Shown here piece after piece: positions 1-10,124 of a stretch of DNA of 64,000 nucleotides (its first letter is position 1; each line of letters starts with the position of its first letter). The DNA comes from Mycobacterium nebraskense (lineage in GTDB: Bacteria; Actinomycetota; Actinomycetes; Mycobacteriales; Mycobacteriaceae). The stretch covers positions 62,001-126,000 of the forward strand of contig NZ_LQPH01000138.1 in assembly GCF_002102255.1 (NCBI RefSeq), written 5' to 3'. Below the pieces are notes generated by a model. It was given only the letters and a program-made list of their open reading frames with translations. It did not search any database and was not told the origin of the DNA. The translations under genes were made by a program, and so were the position numbers.

Positions 1-421
1 TGATGTGCTCGGCTGTCACCGGGGTGCTGGGGGCGGGCCCGGGCGCGGTGATCAGCGCCGCGGTGCCCACACCGACCGCCGCGAGCACCGCGCAAACGCC
101 GGCCACCCCGGCGACCACCCGCCCGGACCGGATCCGCGGCCGGGCCGAGTGGGCAGCGGGCGGGCCTGCCTCCGCCGATCCCAGTGCCGCCGAGATTCGG
201 GTGGTGAGCTCGGGCGGGACATCCGGCGCCGGGCCGGCGCCCAGCGTGGCGACGTCACAGCGCACCCGATTCAGGGCGCGCAGGAGTTGCTCCGCCTCGG
301 GGTCATCGCGGACCCGTTGACGCACGCGGGCCGCGGAATCGTCGTCCAGCAGGCCGGCCTGCAGGTCGGCGAGCAGCTCAACCGTCAGGGGCGGCTCCGT
401 GTCGTCATCGGCTTCACCCAT
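1..421 (-). CDS. rsmA: Anti-sigma-M factor (RsmA, Rv3912 type), 5' part only
   Basis: The open frame starts at an ATG at 421 and leaves the window at base 1, so about 140 codons are seen. The N-terminal ~100 residues are acidic and Asp/Glu/Leu-rich (PLTVELLADLQAGLLDDD), as expected for the cytoplasmic sigma-binding part of a mycobacterial anti-sigma factor. A hydrophobic stretch near residues 104-127 (VVAGVAGVCAVLAAVGVGTAAL) is the predicted membrane segment. The ATG overlaps the end of sigM by 8 bases, so the two are translationally coupled. In M. tuberculosis the gene after sigM (Rv3912) is the sigma-M anti-sigma factor; function here is inferred from position and layout. The extracellular C-terminus is outside the window. 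Confidence 0.8.
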   Translation of the reverse strand, partial: MGEADDDTEPPLTVELLADLQAGLLDDDSAARVRQRVRDDPEAEQLLRALNRVRCDVATLGAGPAPDVPPELTTRISAALGSAEAGPPAAHSARPRIRSGRVVAGVAGVCAVLAAVGVGTAALITAPGPAPSTPVTAEHI

Positions 422-1025
422 CCGCCCCAGTGTCCGTCATGCGCTGCTTGACGGCCATGGGTGGGGCCAGGTCGGGTGGGGCTTTCAGGTAGCCCAGGAG
501 CTCGGCGAGGCGCACCCGGGCCCGGGCGCATCGGCTCTTGACGGTGCCCTCGGCCACGCCCAGTAGCGCGGCGGTGTCGGCCACCGAGTAGCCCTGCATG
601 TCGACGGCCACCACCGCCGCCCGCTGTTCGACGGGAAGCCGCATCAAGGCGCGCTGCACTGCCAGTGCGGTCTCGACCTGGGTCGTCCGGTCAGCCACCG
701 GGTAGATGTCCTCCAGCGGGACGGTCGGGTGGGCCTTGGTGCGCCGCAACCGGTCCAGGCAGGCGTTGACGACGATGCGGTGCAGCCAGCTGCCGACCGC
801 GGCGTCATGCCGAAACGCGCCGGCGCCGCGGTGCGCCGAGAGCATGGCGTCCTGCAGCGCGTCCTCGGCGTCCTCGGCAGTGCGCGTGGTGAGCCGGGCC
901 AGCCGGTGCAGCTGTCGTTGATGGCGAAGGAACAACTCGCCGAAGGCGTGGCGGTCGCCGGCGACGTGGGCTGCCAGCAGCTCGGCATCACTGCGTTCGC
1001 GCTGGATGTCTCCCCGGGAGCCCAC
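414..1025 (-). CDS. sigM: ECF RNA polymerase sigma factor SigM
   Basis: This 203-residue extracytoplasmic-function sigma factor has region 2 around residues 15-90 (DAMLSAHRGAGAFRHD, WLHRIVVNACLDRLRR) and a region 4 helix-turn-helix around 125-175 (MRLPVEQRAAVVAVDMQGYS, GVAEGTVKSRCARARVRL). It would direct polymerase to a small stress or cell-surface regulon; in M. tuberculosis SigM affects ESX-linked and surface lipid genes. Start taken as the GTG at 1025, close to the beginning of conserved sequence (RSDAELLAAHVAGDR). The gene lies 64 bases after mviN and overlaps rsmA by 8 bases. Identification rests on motif match and the conserved mviN-sigM-rsmA order. Confidence 0.93.
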   Translation of the reverse strand: MGSRGDIQRERSDAELLAAHVAGDRHAFGELFLRHQRQLHRLARLTTRTAEDAEDALQDAMLSAHRGAGAFRHDAAVGSWLHRIVVNACLDRLRRTKAHPTVPLEDIYPVADRTTQVETALAVQRALMRLPVEQRAAVVAVDMQGYSVADTAALLGVAEGTVKSRCARARVRLAELLGYLKAPPDLAPPMAVKQRMTDTGADG

Positions 1026-1089
1026 GGCCGGACAGTAACCAATCGGCTGCGGGGCGGCACTTCACCACGGCACGGCTATGTGAGCGCCG

Positions 1090-4000
1090 TCAGGAGGCGG
1101 CCTGAACCGTGATCTCGGAGAAACCGGCCTGGCTCTTGCCGTTGGTGGTGCCCAACGTGGAGATCCACACCAGCAGATTCGATGTCGGCGAACCGGCCCT
1201 TACGGGGATGACGTTGTGGCCGGGCTTGAGCGTGAAGGCCGGCGCCAGCACGGTGGTGTCGTTCAACGATGCCGGCGCCGCAGTGGCCGAAGATCGGATC
1301 TCGACCTTGGTCCCGCTGCTGGGCGTGTCGATGGTGACTTGGCCGACCACGGTCGGGTTCGGCAGTTGCAGGATCAACCCCTCGCCCTGCTTGAAGCTGG
1401 GGAAGGGGACGGCGTCGGTATAGACCTCGGTCGCCCAGGCGGTGGAAGGGTCGCCGTCGATGGCCTGGCCGGCCGTGCCCGCGTTGTCGGCATCACCGTC
1501 GGGGGAGTAGACCGTTGCCCTGGTCGGTTTGACAACGCTGCCCGCGGCCGCGGAACTGGTGGCCGACGACGAGCCGGAAGACGAGGGCCCGTTCAGCCCG
1601 AGCTCGTCCTTGTTGAGGCCGCCGCCGACGTTGCCGAAGATCTTGCTCACCACGGATGCCAGGACCAGCAGGGCGACCACGATGACGACAAGGCCGGCGC
1701 CGACGCCGATCAACACGTTGCGGCGCCGCCGCGCGAGGGCCGCCTCGTCCTGCCCCGCGGATGCGCGGGCGGTGGGCGGCGCGGGCGAATCGTCGATGGG
1801 CCCCAGCACCTCGGTCCGGTCGGCCACCGCGGTCGCTTGCTGCAGCAAGTTCAAAAGCGTTGAGGCGCTGCGTATCCCACCATCCTCCTGAACCGCCCGG
1901 ACCGCGACGGCCGAAATCTGGAAGGGGATGTCGCGGTCGATGACCATCGGCTCCACCGGCTGGCCGGTCGAATCGCGTTCGGCCGGGGCGAGCCCGCTAC
2001 GCACGCTGGACTCCGCGAGCGGCCACCGATTGACCAGCAGGGCATACAGCGCGGCGCCGATACCGCGGATGTCGCCCTGCGGGTTGGCTTCGGGCATGGT
2101 CGCCGGGTACGCCAGCACGACGTCGCCCTCGATGCTGACGCGCACCCGGCTCGGGTGGTCGATCGACAACGCGACGCCGGCCCGGTGAGCCGCGTCCGCG
2201 GCCGCCGCCAACGACTGCATGGCACGGACGGCGCCGACGGGCGACGGCGCGGTGTCGGCCACCTCCTGCAACGAACCGCCCCGCACCCACTCGGAGACCA
2301 CCAGGCCGCCGTGGCCGGTGTGGACCACGTCGAGCACCCGGGCGATACCGGGCTTGTCGATGCGGCTGAGGCGCAAGGTGCGGGACAGGATTTCCTGCAG
2401 CACGTCGTCGGGCAACGCCCCGTCGGGGTCGACGAAGGTCAGCGCCACCTGCCGGTCTAGCGCGGTGTCCAGCGCCTGCCAGAACTGCAGCGGCGGCGCC
2501 CCGCCGTGGAAGACCAGCAGGCGATACCGGCCACCGGCGATGCGGGCGCCGGGAACCAAATGGACGTCGTCTCCCGCTGGGTCGCCGCCGCGGTCGCGGG
2601 GCGCATCCAACGGGGCCGGCCCGCGCCGCGATTCGGCGGGTATGTCCCCATTGGACGGCCGCGACGTCGGTGGTTCGGGCTCGCGGTCGGCGGGGATGTC
2701 GGGTTGGAAGTCGTCGGCAACCGGTCGTGGCAGCTCGGCACCCGACGCGGCACTCTCGACAGGGCGGTCGGTCACCTCCGGTCCTTTCGCTAGCCGGGCT
2801 GGGATTGCCCGCTCCGGAGGTCTGCGCCGGATCGGCTCCTGGACCGCATTTACCCCAGGCGGGGACGAATTCCTCTGCTCAGGGTACGTGACCGGGGACC
2901 GGCGAGACGATCGATCCCGTGTCAGAGGTTTGCGGGAAACCGGCGTCCGGCCTCCGAAGCGGCGCCTGACGGCGTCCAGCGCGGCCTGCGCCTCGGGTAC
3001 CTGCGCGCGGAGCATGACCGTGGCCATGATGGGCAGCATGATGACCGCCAGAATGACCAGGCGCAGCAACGAGCCCGCGCCGCCGCCATGCGCGGTCAGC
3101 AGGTCCAGTCCCATCAGCCGGTCGGCCACATGGGCCAGCAAACCGGCCAGCATGGAGGCGGTGATCGTGACCAGGATGGTGCGCAGCTCACCTCTGCCGA
3201 TCAGGTGCCCGCCCGTCGGCAGCAGGGTGCGCCGCAGCAGGAGGTAACCGATGAGGGCGCCGGCCAGAAACCCGATGCCGTTAGCCAGCCCCAGATAGCC
3301 GGCCACCAGCTTGGGGTCGTCGGTGAGGTGCGGCGCCAGCACGGATCCGACGATCTTGACGGCCGTGATGACGAGGATGATCACGATCGGCGTCCAGGGC
3401 TGCTCGCGCGCGTAGAAGACGCGCAGTTGTAGCAGTACCAGGCCGTACGGGATCAGCGTGAACGCCGACAGGGCGATCGCGGTGCCCAGGTACCCGGCGT
3501 CGACTCCGCCGAAGTGGCCGTAGGCGAACAGCGCGCTGCCGATCGCGGGCCCGCCGACGGTCATGAACGCGACGATCGGGATCAGCGTGATCAGGGTGAG
3601 GCGGGTGGCCAGCGATAGGTCGGCAAGCACGGCCTTGGTGTCATCGGCGGCGGCGTTGCGGCTCAGCCGCGGCATCACCACCGTCAGCACGGTGACCCCG
3701 ATCATCCCGAACGGCAGCATCAGGACCAGCCAGGTGTAGTTGTAGATCGCGGGGCCCGAGGCCGCCGCCGTACTCGCGATCTGGTTGCCGACCACCAGGC
3801 CGAGCTGGCTGATCAAGACGTAGAGCACCATCGCGGCGGCCATCGTGCCGAAGCGCTTGAGGCGCTCGTCGATTCCCCACATCGGGCGCAGGTCGACGCG
3901 CTGGCGCCGCAGCGCCACCAGCAGCACCGCGGTCTGCGCGAACACGCCCAGCGTGGTGCCGATGCCGAGGACCAGCAGCTTGGTGTTGCCCATCCGAACG

Positions 4001-4701
4001 GGGTCGACGGACAGCTCACCGGGCGCGGCCGCATACACCGCCAAGGTGGCGAGGGCGACGACGTTGTTGACGACCGGTGCCCACGCCGTCGGCCCGAACA
4101 CGTTGCGGGTGTTGAGGATCGCCATGAACACCGACGTCAGGCCGTAGGCCAGCACCTGGGGGAGCAGCAGGTAGGCGAAGGCGGTGGTCAGCGGTTCGTT
4201 GACCTGCGGGGCGCGGCCGAGCATCAGGCGCACCAGCAGCGGCGCGGCGAGCACCGACAGCGCGGTCGCCACCACCAGCAGCGCGGTCGTCAGCGTGACC
4301 AGGCGCCGCACGAAAGCCGCGCCGCCGTCGGCGTCGCCCTGCTCGGCGCGGGCCAGCACCGGCACGAATATCGCCGTGAAGGTGGCCTCCAGCACCAGCG
4401 CGGCCACCAGGTTCGGCAGCTGGTTGGCCACCGAGAACGCGCTGGAGAGCGCGGCGCCCAGGATGGCCGCAAGCAGCACGATCCGGGCGAAGCCGGTGAG
4501 CCGGCTGACCAGCGTGGCGAATGCCATCGCCCACGACCGCGACACCAGGGCGGCGTCGGAAAGTTCGGGCCGCCGGCGATCGATGCCCGCGGGGACGGGC
4601 GGAAGCGGACCCGTCGGTGGCGAGCCCGGGACCCTGGGTCGCCGCGGCGGCTGTGGCAGGCGGTGTTGTTGCGGAGCGGCCTGCCGGCGGGCGGGATTCA
4701 T
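1090..4701 (-). CDS. mviN: MurJ/MviN lipid II flippase fused to pseudokinase and extracellular domain
   Basis: This 1203-residue protein has three parts. Residues ~45-565 form a multi-pass MurJ (lipid II flippase) membrane domain with many hydrophobic helices. Residues ~718-958 form a protein-kinase-like fold (GARIAGGRYRLLVF) that lacks HRD and DFG motifs, so it is a pseudokinase. A single membrane helix (~995-1020) then leads to an extracellular discoidin/carbohydrate-binding-like domain (~1060-1203; AGQAIDGDPSTAWATEVYTD). In M. tuberculosis the pseudokinase is phosphorylated by PknB and recruits the FHA protein FhaA to restrain peptidoglycan synthesis; the RTEVLGP segment after the kinase fold resembles that phosphosite. 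It overlaps the upstream Rv3909-type gene by 4 bases (ATGA), indicating coupling. Confidence 0.95.
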   Translation of the reverse strand: MNPARRQAAPQQHRLPQPPRRPRVPGSPPTGPLPPVPAGIDRRRPELSDAALVSRSWAMAFATLVSRLTGFARIVLLAAILGAALSSAFSVANQLPNLVAALVLEATFTAIFVPVLARAEQGDADGGAAFVRRLVTLTTALLVVATALSVLAAPLLVRLMLGRAPQVNEPLTTAFAYLLLPQVLAYGLTSVFMAILNTRNVFGPTAWAPVVNNVVALATLAVYAAAPGELSVDPVRMGNTKLLVLGIGTTLGVFAQTAVLLVALRRQRVDLRPMWGIDERLKRFGTMAAAMVLYVLISQLGLVVGNQIASTAAASGPAIYNYTWLVLMLPFGMIGVTVLTVVMPRLSRNAAADDTKAVLADLSLATRLTLITLIPIVAFMTVGGPAIGSALFAYGHFGGVDAGYLGTAIALSAFTLIPYGLVLLQLRVFYAREQPWTPIVIILVITAVKIVGSVLAPHLTDDPKLVAGYLGLANGIGFLAGALIGYLLLRRTLLPTGGHLIGRGELRTILVTITASMLAGLLAHVADRLMGLDLLTAHGGGAGSLLRLVILAVIMLPIMATVMLRAQVPEAQAALDAVRRRFGGRTPVSRKPLTRDRSSRRSPVTYPEQRNSSPPGVNAVQEPIRRRPPERAIPARLAKGPEVTDRPVESAASGAELPRPVADDFQPDIPADREPEPPTSRPSNGDIPAESRRGPAPLDAPRDRGGDPAGDDVHLVPGARIAGGRYRLLVFHGGAPPLQFWQALDTALDRQVALTFVDPDGALPDDVLQEILSRTLRLSRIDKPGIARVLDVVHTGHGGLVVSEWVRGGSLQEVADTAPSPVGAVRAMQSLAAAADAAHRAGVALSIDHPSRVRVSIEGDVVLAYPATMPEANPQGDIRGIGAALYALLVNRWPLAESSVRSGLAPAERDSTGQPVEPMVIDRDIPFQISAVAVRAVQEDGGIRSASTLLNLLQQATAVADRTEVLGPIDDSPAPPTARASAGQDEAALARRRRNVLIGVGAGLVVIVVALLVLASVVSKIFGNVGGGLNKDELGLNGPSSSGSSSATSSAAAGSVVKPTRATVYSPDGDADNAGTAGQAIDGDPSTAWATEVYTDAVPFPSFKQGEGLILQLPNPTVVGQVTIDTPSSGTKVEIRSSATAAPASLNDTTVLAPAFTLKPGHNVIPVRAGSPTSNLLVWISTLGTTNGKSQAGFSEITVQAAS

Positions 4702-7079
4702 ACTCGGTGCTCTTGTTCGACCCGATCGTCGGTCTCGTCGTCCACGTCAGCGGACCTGGCACCGGGTGGGTCGGGCCGGTCCAGGTCGGCGCGGTCGGGC
4801 TGGCCGCGGAAGCGGTGCCAGAGGCGCCGCCCGGCCAGCAACACCAGCACGGCCGCGGCGGTCATGGTGATCGCGAACAGCACCTTGCCGTAGGCGTTGG
4901 AATGCACCGACAGGCGCACCGGGTCGCCCAGCCGCATGCCGTCCGGGGTTCGTAGCGTCACGTCGATGGCGACCCGCTGCGTGAAGTTCACCTCGATCGG
5001 CACCCGCAGCGGTAGGTATCCCGGCGGCAATTCGATCTGGCCGACGTCGGTGACCGTCATTCCCGGCGGGGCGTCGACCTGCAGCCGCACCCGGATGGGA
5101 ACGGCCAGGCCGTTGTGCAGCGCCAGCGGCAGGGGGCTGTGCTCGGTGGCCAGGGTGTAAGAGCCGCCCGGGTTGACGATCGTGACCGCGCCGAACAGGT
5201 CGTTGATCGTCTTGCCGACGACGGCCAGGCGTTGCTGGGCCATTCCGTTGCGGGTGTCGGGCGGCTCGGATTGGCTCAGCGCGCGCAGCATGTCCTCGCG
5301 CAGCGGGGCGGTGTACTGGATGCCGGTCAGCCCGGTGCGTTCGTCGGTGCTCAGCGCCGATGTCAGGCCCCACAGCCGGCCCACCTGACCGGCGACCGCG
5401 GCGGTGACGTCGTCGCCGAAGCGGCCGCGCGTGGCGGCGTAGGCGCCGGCCGGCTCGGACGGCTCGGTGCGGGCGGCGGCTTCGGCGACCACCGCCGGCA
5501 AGGGCCGCGGGACCGCCAGGCCGGATCGGATGCCGGTGGTCAGCGCGGTCAAGATGACATGCGCGTCGTCGGCCTGCAGGTTCCACGTCGCCGGCGGGAC
5601 CAGGATCTGGGTGCGCGGCGCGTCGTCGTGGCGCAAGGCGTGCCAGAGCATGGACCCCAGGGCGTCCTGGCGGCGCGCGGTCACCGAATCATGCGCGAGC
5701 CGGACGGTCAGCGAGGAGTCCAGGTAGGTGGGGACAGCGGGAGAGCTTCCCGCCCCGGCCAGCGCGGCGCCCACCGCCGGGTCGAAGGGGGCGACCACCA
5801 CTTGCGGGGACAGCCGCTGCGGCGCGGTGTCGACGGTGGCCTCGGAGGATCCCTGCGCATCCGGGGCGGACAGGTCGGCGGCGGCAATAGCGACGGTGCT
5901 TTCGTTGGCGCCGAGCAGGTTGACCGCGCGGTTGGTCAACGGGCCGTCGGGCAGCAGCGTGGCGCCGCGGGCGGAGGCCACGTCCAGGATGCGGTCGACG
6001 ATGCTGTTGACGCCGGAGGTGGCGGCGGTGCTGAGCCCTCGGTCGTTGACGCGTTGCAGGGCGTCCAGATCGGCTTGCGCGTAGGGGAGCGGCGCGACGC
6101 AGGTGCGGTGCGCCAGGGCGCGCAGCCGGTTGAGCCACTCGGTCGCGACGGCCTGTCCGGCGCCCGGATGAGTCGGGGTGCCCGGGAGTTGGGCGGGGCC
6201 CTCGGGTGAATCGGACACCACGTAGCCGGCGGTCATCGCGTTGACGGTGACGAGCAGGTCGGGGTCGACAGCCAGACACAGCGCCCGGCCGACGGCGCCG
6301 TCGGGGTCGACGTCGTGGCTGGTGGCGACTTCGGCCGCGGACAGCAGGATGTCGAGCCGGCCGCCGCTGGCCAGGGAGGTGGCCAGGTCGTCGTCGATCA
6401 GGCGCACCGGAATGGTGCCGCCGGGCACGCCGGGGGCCAGCCGGGGCCGGTCGGCCAGCGGCCACAGCATGGTGATCCACACGGGTTTGGAGGTGTCGGG
6501 CGCGACGGCGGAGCCCAGATCGCCGGCCTGGTCGGGTGGCACACCGACGACGGGCAGCAGGAATCGCGCGTTGTCGAGCCGGGCGGGGGCGCCGTAGTCC
6601 GGTGTGCCATTCACGTTGACCAGGACCGGATAGATGCCCGGCTTGTCGATCCCCAACGACTGCTTGGTCAACGAGCGCAGCGGCGCCGACAGGGTGAAGC
6701 CGGCTTCTTGCCCGCGTTGCAGTTCGGGAGCGACCGTGAGGAAGTCAGCGGCCGGTTGGTACCCGTCGGTGTCGCCGTCCAGCGTGGTTCGCAAGCCCGC
6801 GGACGCGGTGATCGCCCCGCCGTGTTCGAGCCGGACCATCACGTCGCGGACGGGGCGGTCGCCGATGTTGGTCACCATCCCGCTGACGGTGACGACGGGT
6901 TGGCTGGACGTGGTGACCACGTCCGGGGTGACTTGGTCGATGCGGACCCGGACGAACGGCGTCACGCCGGGCTCGCCGGCGGTCGCGGGCGGGACGGCGG
7001 GCCCGGTGAGCACCGCGAACCCGGCCACGATGCCGATCACTGCCGCGAGGCGCAAGAAGCAGAGTCGGGATGCCGTCAC
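4698..7079 (-). CDS. Large exported membrane-anchored protein, Rv3909/DUF6049 type
   Basis: A 793-residue protein. The N-terminus has a signal peptide (hydrophobic core ~10-30, then PAVPPATAG). A long extracytoplasmic region follows, with a beta-rich N-terminal part ([20 protein letters not shown]) and C-terminal Ig-like parts. One membrane helix near 743-760 ([19 protein letters not shown]) precedes a short acidic cytoplasmic tail. The molecular role is not known. It lies between mutT4 (4-base overlap at 7076-7079) and mviN (4-base overlap at 4698-4701), a conserved mycobacterial operon, so a cell-envelope task linked to the lipid II flippase is plausible but inferred. Confidence 0.88.
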   Translation of the reverse strand: MTASRLCFLRLAAVIGIVAGFAVLTGPAVPPATAGEPGVTPFVRVRIDQVTPDVVTTSSQPVVTVSGMVTNIGDRPVRDVMVRLEHGGAITASAGLRTTLDGDTDGYQPAADFLTVAPELQRGQEAGFTLSAPLRSLTKQSLGIDKPGIYPVLVNVNGTPDYGAPARLDNARFLLPVVGVPPDQAGDLGSAVAPDTSKPVWITMLWPLADRPRLAPGVPGGTIPVRLIDDDLATSLASGGRLDILLSAAEVATSHDVDPDGAVGRALCLAVDPDLLVTVNAMTAGYVVSDSPEGPAQLPGTPTHPGAGQAVATEWLNRLRALAHRTCVAPLPYAQADLDALQRVNDRGLSTAATSGVNSIVDRILDVASARGATLLPDGPLTNRAVNLLGANESTVAIAAADLSAPDAQGSSEATVDTAPQRLSPQVVVAPFDPAVGAALAGAGSSPAVPTYLDSSLTVRLAHDSVTARRQDALGSMLWHALRHDDAPRTQILVPPATWNLQADDAHVILTALTTGIRSGLAVPRPLPAVVAEAAARTEPSEPAGAYAATRGRFGDDVTAAVAGQVGRLWGLTSALSTDERTGLTGIQYTAPLREDMLRALSQSEPPDTRNGMAQQRLAVVGKTINDLFGAVTIVNPGGSYTLATEHSPLPLALHNGLAVPIRVRLQVDAPPGMTVTDVGQIELPPGYLPLRVPIEVNFTQRVAIDVTLRTPDGMRLGDPVRLSVHSNAYGKVLFAITMTAAAVLVLLAGRRLWHRFRGQPDRADLDRPDPPGARSADVDDETDDRVEQEHRV

Positions 7080-7810
7080 GGCCCTGGCCCGTGGCCGTTC
7101 TTCCGGCCGGTGGCCGGTTTGTCGGCGTGCCGGGTACGCGAGTGTGTTTGCGGACGGCGGCGGGGAGAAGTGGGTGGCAGCGGCGGCAGGGCGGCGGGGC
7201 CGTCGCTCTGCAGCTTGTCGATCAGCTCGTCGGCCACCCGGGCCAGGCGACGTTCGTCGGCGTAGGCCAGCTTCGATGGCAGTTCATGCACCGGCACCCA
7301 GGCCACCTCGGCGACTTCGAGGTCCTCGTCGCACAACTCGCCGCCGGAGAAGCGCAGTAAATAGTGGTGCACGGTCTTGTGGACCCGGCGGCCGTCGGTG
7401 ACGAACCAGTAGTCGATGCGACCGAGCGCGGCCAGCACGCTGCCGCGGATGCCGGTCTCTTCGGCGACCTCTCGTATAGCGGTCTGTTCCGCGGTCTCAC
7501 CGAGTTCGATGTGCCCCTTGGGCAGCGACCACAGCATCCGGCCCCGCCGATCGACGCGGCCGATCAGCGCCGCGACCTGGGAGTCGCGCGGACCGTCAAG
7601 GCCGTCGATCACCAACCCCCCGGCGGATGTTTCGTGCACAGTGCGGAGCCGGTCCGGTTCGCGGCGAGGCGAACGGGATCGGCGCGATTTCGTCGCCGTC
7701 GAGTCGGCGGGCGTTTGGCCGTTCGTCTGGTTCTCGGTCGAACTCGCAGCGCCACGACCGCGTCGCCGCCCCCGGCGTCGACGTGGCTTGCCTTGTTCGC
7801 CGTCCGACAC
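7076..7810 (-). CDS. mutT4: Nudix hydrolase MutT4
   Basis: A 244-residue protein. The N-terminal ~60 residues are very basic ([13 protein letters not shown]) and probably disordered. A Nudix domain follows ([14 protein letters not shown]) with a complete Nudix box, [20 protein letters not shown] then TG, at about residues 99-121, whose Glu residues bind the metal. It would hydrolyse a nucleoside diphosphate-linked substrate. The GTG at 7810 (protein begins [13 protein letters not shown]) is chosen over an upstream ATG at 7921 because similarity to the M. tuberculosis protein begins there. It overlaps the next gene by 4 bases. In M. tuberculosis it is next to the divergent pcnA; here three extra genes intervene. 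Confidence 0.9.
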   Translation of the reverse strand: MSDGEQGKPRRRRGRRRGRGAASSTENQTNGQTPADSTATKSRRSRSPRREPDRLRTVHETSAGGLVIDGLDGPRDSQVAALIGRVDRRGRMLWSLPKGHIELGETAEQTAIREVAEETGIRGSVLAALGRIDYWFVTDGRRVHKTVHHYLLRFSGGELCDEDLEVAEVAWVPVHELPSKLAYADERRLARVADELIDKLQSDGPAALPPLPPTSPRRRPQTHSRTRHADKPATGRKNGHGPGP

Positions 7811-7936
7811 CCAAGCGATAGTAGCTGGCACGGCATTTTCTCCCAGGACATACTCGCCGCTGGCGGGGTGCGCGATGGCGCAGTGCCGTGATCGAACCGC
7901 GAGGTGCCTATGCCATCCCACTGGTCTGGTCTTGCA

Positions 7937-8236
7937 TCAGATCGGGCCTATCGCGTTGGCGATGGCCCACACCGCACCAAAGATAAGCAGTGAGAGCGGC
8001 CCGGACAGGCTCCCGATGAACATTCCGCGCCCGATCTGACCGAGTTGTCCCGGGGCTCGCATGACGAGCGCCGAGATCGCCAAATAGAAGAGAACGACCG
8101 GAAGCACGAACACGATCGAGTACGGCATGAAGAGCCAGGTGGCGAACTCGACGACGAGGATATGTAGCACCGCCACCAGGAAGGTGATCGGACCGTAGGG
8201 AGACTTCGCTGCCTCGATCACCGATTCATCGGCCAT
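7937..8236 (-). CDS. Small membrane protein, third gene of the inserted unit
   Basis: A 99-residue protein starting at the ATG at 8236 (MADESVIEAAKSPYG). It is mostly hydrophobic, with about three membrane helices (ITFLVAVLHILVVEFATWLF, IVFVLPVVLFYLAISALVM, LSLLIFGAVWAIANAI). No recognised family. It follows the 108-residue membrane gene by 11 bases and is the last gene of a three-gene unit led by the WXG100-like protein. Such a small membrane partner could act in export or as protection against the large protein; this is inference from position only. An in-frame upstream extension to 8539 would overlap the preceding gene and is not favoured. Confidence 0.7.
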   Translation of the reverse strand: MADESVIEAAKSPYGPITFLVAVLHILVVEFATWLFMPYSIVFVLPVVLFYLAISALVMRAPGQLGQIGRGMFIGSLSGPLSLLIFGAVWAIANAIGPI

Positions 8237-8247
8237 CACAAGACCTT

Positions 8248-8574
8248 TCAGCGCAAGACCAAGTAAGCGTAGACAATCCCACCGATAAGAACGACCGCGG
8301 AAGATCCCGCAATGCTTAGCGCGAGACCATGATTGCGGGGCGCTGGCGAGCGCAGCAATGCGGCGGCGAGCCCAAGGGATACCACCGTCGTGATGACGGC
8401 GGCGGTGAGCATCCAGCCGCGTTCGCCGCGTCCGTTCTCGGTCGTAAAGAGCCCTTTGCCTAGCGCCCACATCGTGGCGAGCAGCAAACCCAAGACGATC
8501 TGAACAACGAACGGCGCCGACAAGGTCGCCGTGCGCCACGCTTGGGCGTCCAAGTCACGAACTCGAAGTGGCAT
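8248..8574 (-). CDS. Small three-helix membrane protein, second gene of the inserted unit
   Basis: A 108-residue protein with an ATG at 8574. It has a short polar N-terminus (MPLRVRDLDAQAWR) and three membrane helices (VVQIVLGLLLATMWALG, WMLTAAVITTVVSLGLAAAL, IAGSSAVVLIGGIVYAYLV). No recognised family. It begins 26 bases after the WXG100-like gene and ends 11 bases before the next membrane gene, so the three are probably cotranscribed. Function unknown; a dedicated partner of the large protein is the simplest reading of the context. Confidence 0.72.
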   Translation of the reverse strand: MPLRVRDLDAQAWRTATLSAPFVVQIVLGLLLATMWALGKGLFTTENGRGERGWMLTAAVITTVVSLGLAAALLRSPAPRNHGLALSIAGSSAVVLIGGIVYAYLVLR

Positions 8575-8600
8575 CTGTACCTGCTCTCAGTTATCCACGG

Positions 8601-10124
8601 TCACGCAGGAACTGCACTGCCTGTGGGCAAGGGAGGTACCGAAGGAATGTCGGTGACTGGGCCGAAGTCGGTGGCTGGCAGCGGAGTCGGCACGTCGTAT
8701 TTGGGGTTCCATCCACCGGTGTCGAATGGCGCGAACGCCTTGCCGCCGAGGGCACCGACGTCGTGGTGGCCGGGCAAGTTGAATGCCGGACCCCACGATC
8801 GGCCCGACTGGGCGGGGTCGATAAGTACTGTGTGGGTGCCGCCGTTCGGCAAGTCCTGATACACCTCCAAGGAGGGGTAGTCAGTGCGCGTTCCGTTAAC
8901 TTGCACACCTCCTTGACCGGGCGTGAACACAAGGTCGCCATTGACCGTCACTGTATGGTCTGCAAACGGCCCGTTGGGATCGCCCGTAATGCCTGGCGCG
9001 AAAGGATTGCCCGCGTCGTATTTGATCCGGACCGATCCGTCTGGAAGTTGAGTCACGCTGCCTTTGGGTATGCCGACCTTTACCTCGCCCGGCCCGCCGG
9101 TCGGATTTTCCTCGACTGAAGGGTTCTGCCGTAAGACGACGATGCCATTTTCGTAGTCGATGTATGTGGTCACCTTGGTGTCTTCCGGGTCGAAATTGGG
9201 ATTGGGCCCACGGTTGTTCCCGAGGTCTCGCTTCCAAGGCGGAAAGCTCGTCACGTCCCGTTGTTCGATCCACTGCGAGACACGGACGACTCCTTGGCCG
9301 GGCACGGGACGAATCTTCACCACTCGGACCTGCGATTTGGCCCCGCTGAATTTCGGGTCGTAGGTTTGCGGGTCTAGAGCTGCCGCGGTCTCCCAATCGG
9401 CCGCCGACGTCGGTTCGCGGCCAAAGACTTGCTTGAACGCCTCGATCTGGTTGCGACGCCGTTCGTCTGCGTTCTGCGGGGGTGCTTCCGGGATATCTCC
9501 GTCCAGGGCCTGGATTGGTGGCGCATATCCGTCCTGCTTGCCGAGGTTGGCTATCGACGCTTGCAGTTGCCGAGAATACTGATCGCGGACTTGGTTTAGT
9601 TTGTCGACCGAGGCCTTGGTGTCGTCAATCGCGTGCTTCTCAAGGCCGTTGATGTAGTGGTCCAGCAGCTGCCGTTCTGACTCTGGTAGCCGGCTATCTT
9701 TCTCCAGCTCGACGGCCTCACCGATTTGATCGTCGAGACCTTGTAGCAGTCCTTCCAGGGCGGAGATTTCGCCCCGTCCGGACCGCTGGGCCTCGGCCAG
9801 CGCGGCCGCAACATTTTCGAGATCGGTGCCGATCTTGGGCAATTGAGCAGCTTGTAACCCGAGTGACCTGGTGGCCCGCCGTACCTCGGCGGAGTCGTTG
9901 ATCGGATTACCGCCATCCTGATGGATCCACGCCTTGTCGAAGCGGTTTCGCGCCAGCTTGAATGCGGCTTCTGCTTCGCCCGTGGACTGGCCCGCGTTAT
10001 GAAACGCTTGCGCAAGGTTCGAGATCTGTGCTGGCCGACCGCTTTGCAATGTTCCGTCGATGCTCCACGGGTCGCCGCCCGCGAACGCGATCAGTGCGCC
10101 CTTGCTTATGTATCGGAAATGCAC
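8601..10124 (-). CDS. WXG100-like helical, possibly secreted protein of unknown function
   Basis: About 507 residues from a GTG at 10124 (protein begins VHFRYISKGALIAFAGGD); an in-frame start at 10190 would add 22 residues. The first ~230 residues are helical and polar (GDPWSIDGTLQSGRPAQISN), a pattern I associate with large mycobacterial proteins annotated as TPR-like or putative hydrolases and thought to use type VII secretion. The C-terminal half is beta-rich and Gly/Pro/Asp-rich (VSQWIEQRDVTSFPPWKRDL, TYIDYENGIVVLRQNP) and ends in a Pro-rich tail. There is no signal peptide. Its composition is visibly less GC-rich than mutT4 or pcnA, which suggests acquisition. It leads a unit with two small membrane genes. 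Substrate or target cannot be read from sequence. Confidence 0.75.
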   Translation of the reverse strand: MHFRYISKGALIAFAGGDPWSIDGTLQSGRPAQISNLAQAFHNAGQSTGEAEAAFKLARNRFDKAWIHQDGGNPINDSAEVRRATRSLGLQAAQLPKIGTDLENVAAALAEAQRSGRGEISALEGLLQGLDDQIGEAVELEKDSRLPESERQLLDHYINGLEKHAIDDTKASVDKLNQVRDQYSRQLQASIANLGKQDGYAPPIQALDGDIPEAPPQNADERRRNQIEAFKQVFGREPTSAADWETAAALDPQTYDPKFSGAKSQVRVVKIRPVPGQGVVRVSQWIEQRDVTSFPPWKRDLGNNRGPNPNFDPEDTKVTTYIDYENGIVVLRQNPSVEENPTGGPGEVKVGIPKGSVTQLPDGSVRIKYDAGNPFAPGITGDPNGPFADHTVTVNGDLVFTPGQGGVQVNGTRTDYPSLEVYQDLPNGGTHTVLIDPAQSGRSWGPAFNLPGHHDVGALGGKAFAPFDTGGWNPKYDVPTPLPATDFGPVTDIPSVPPLPTGSAVPA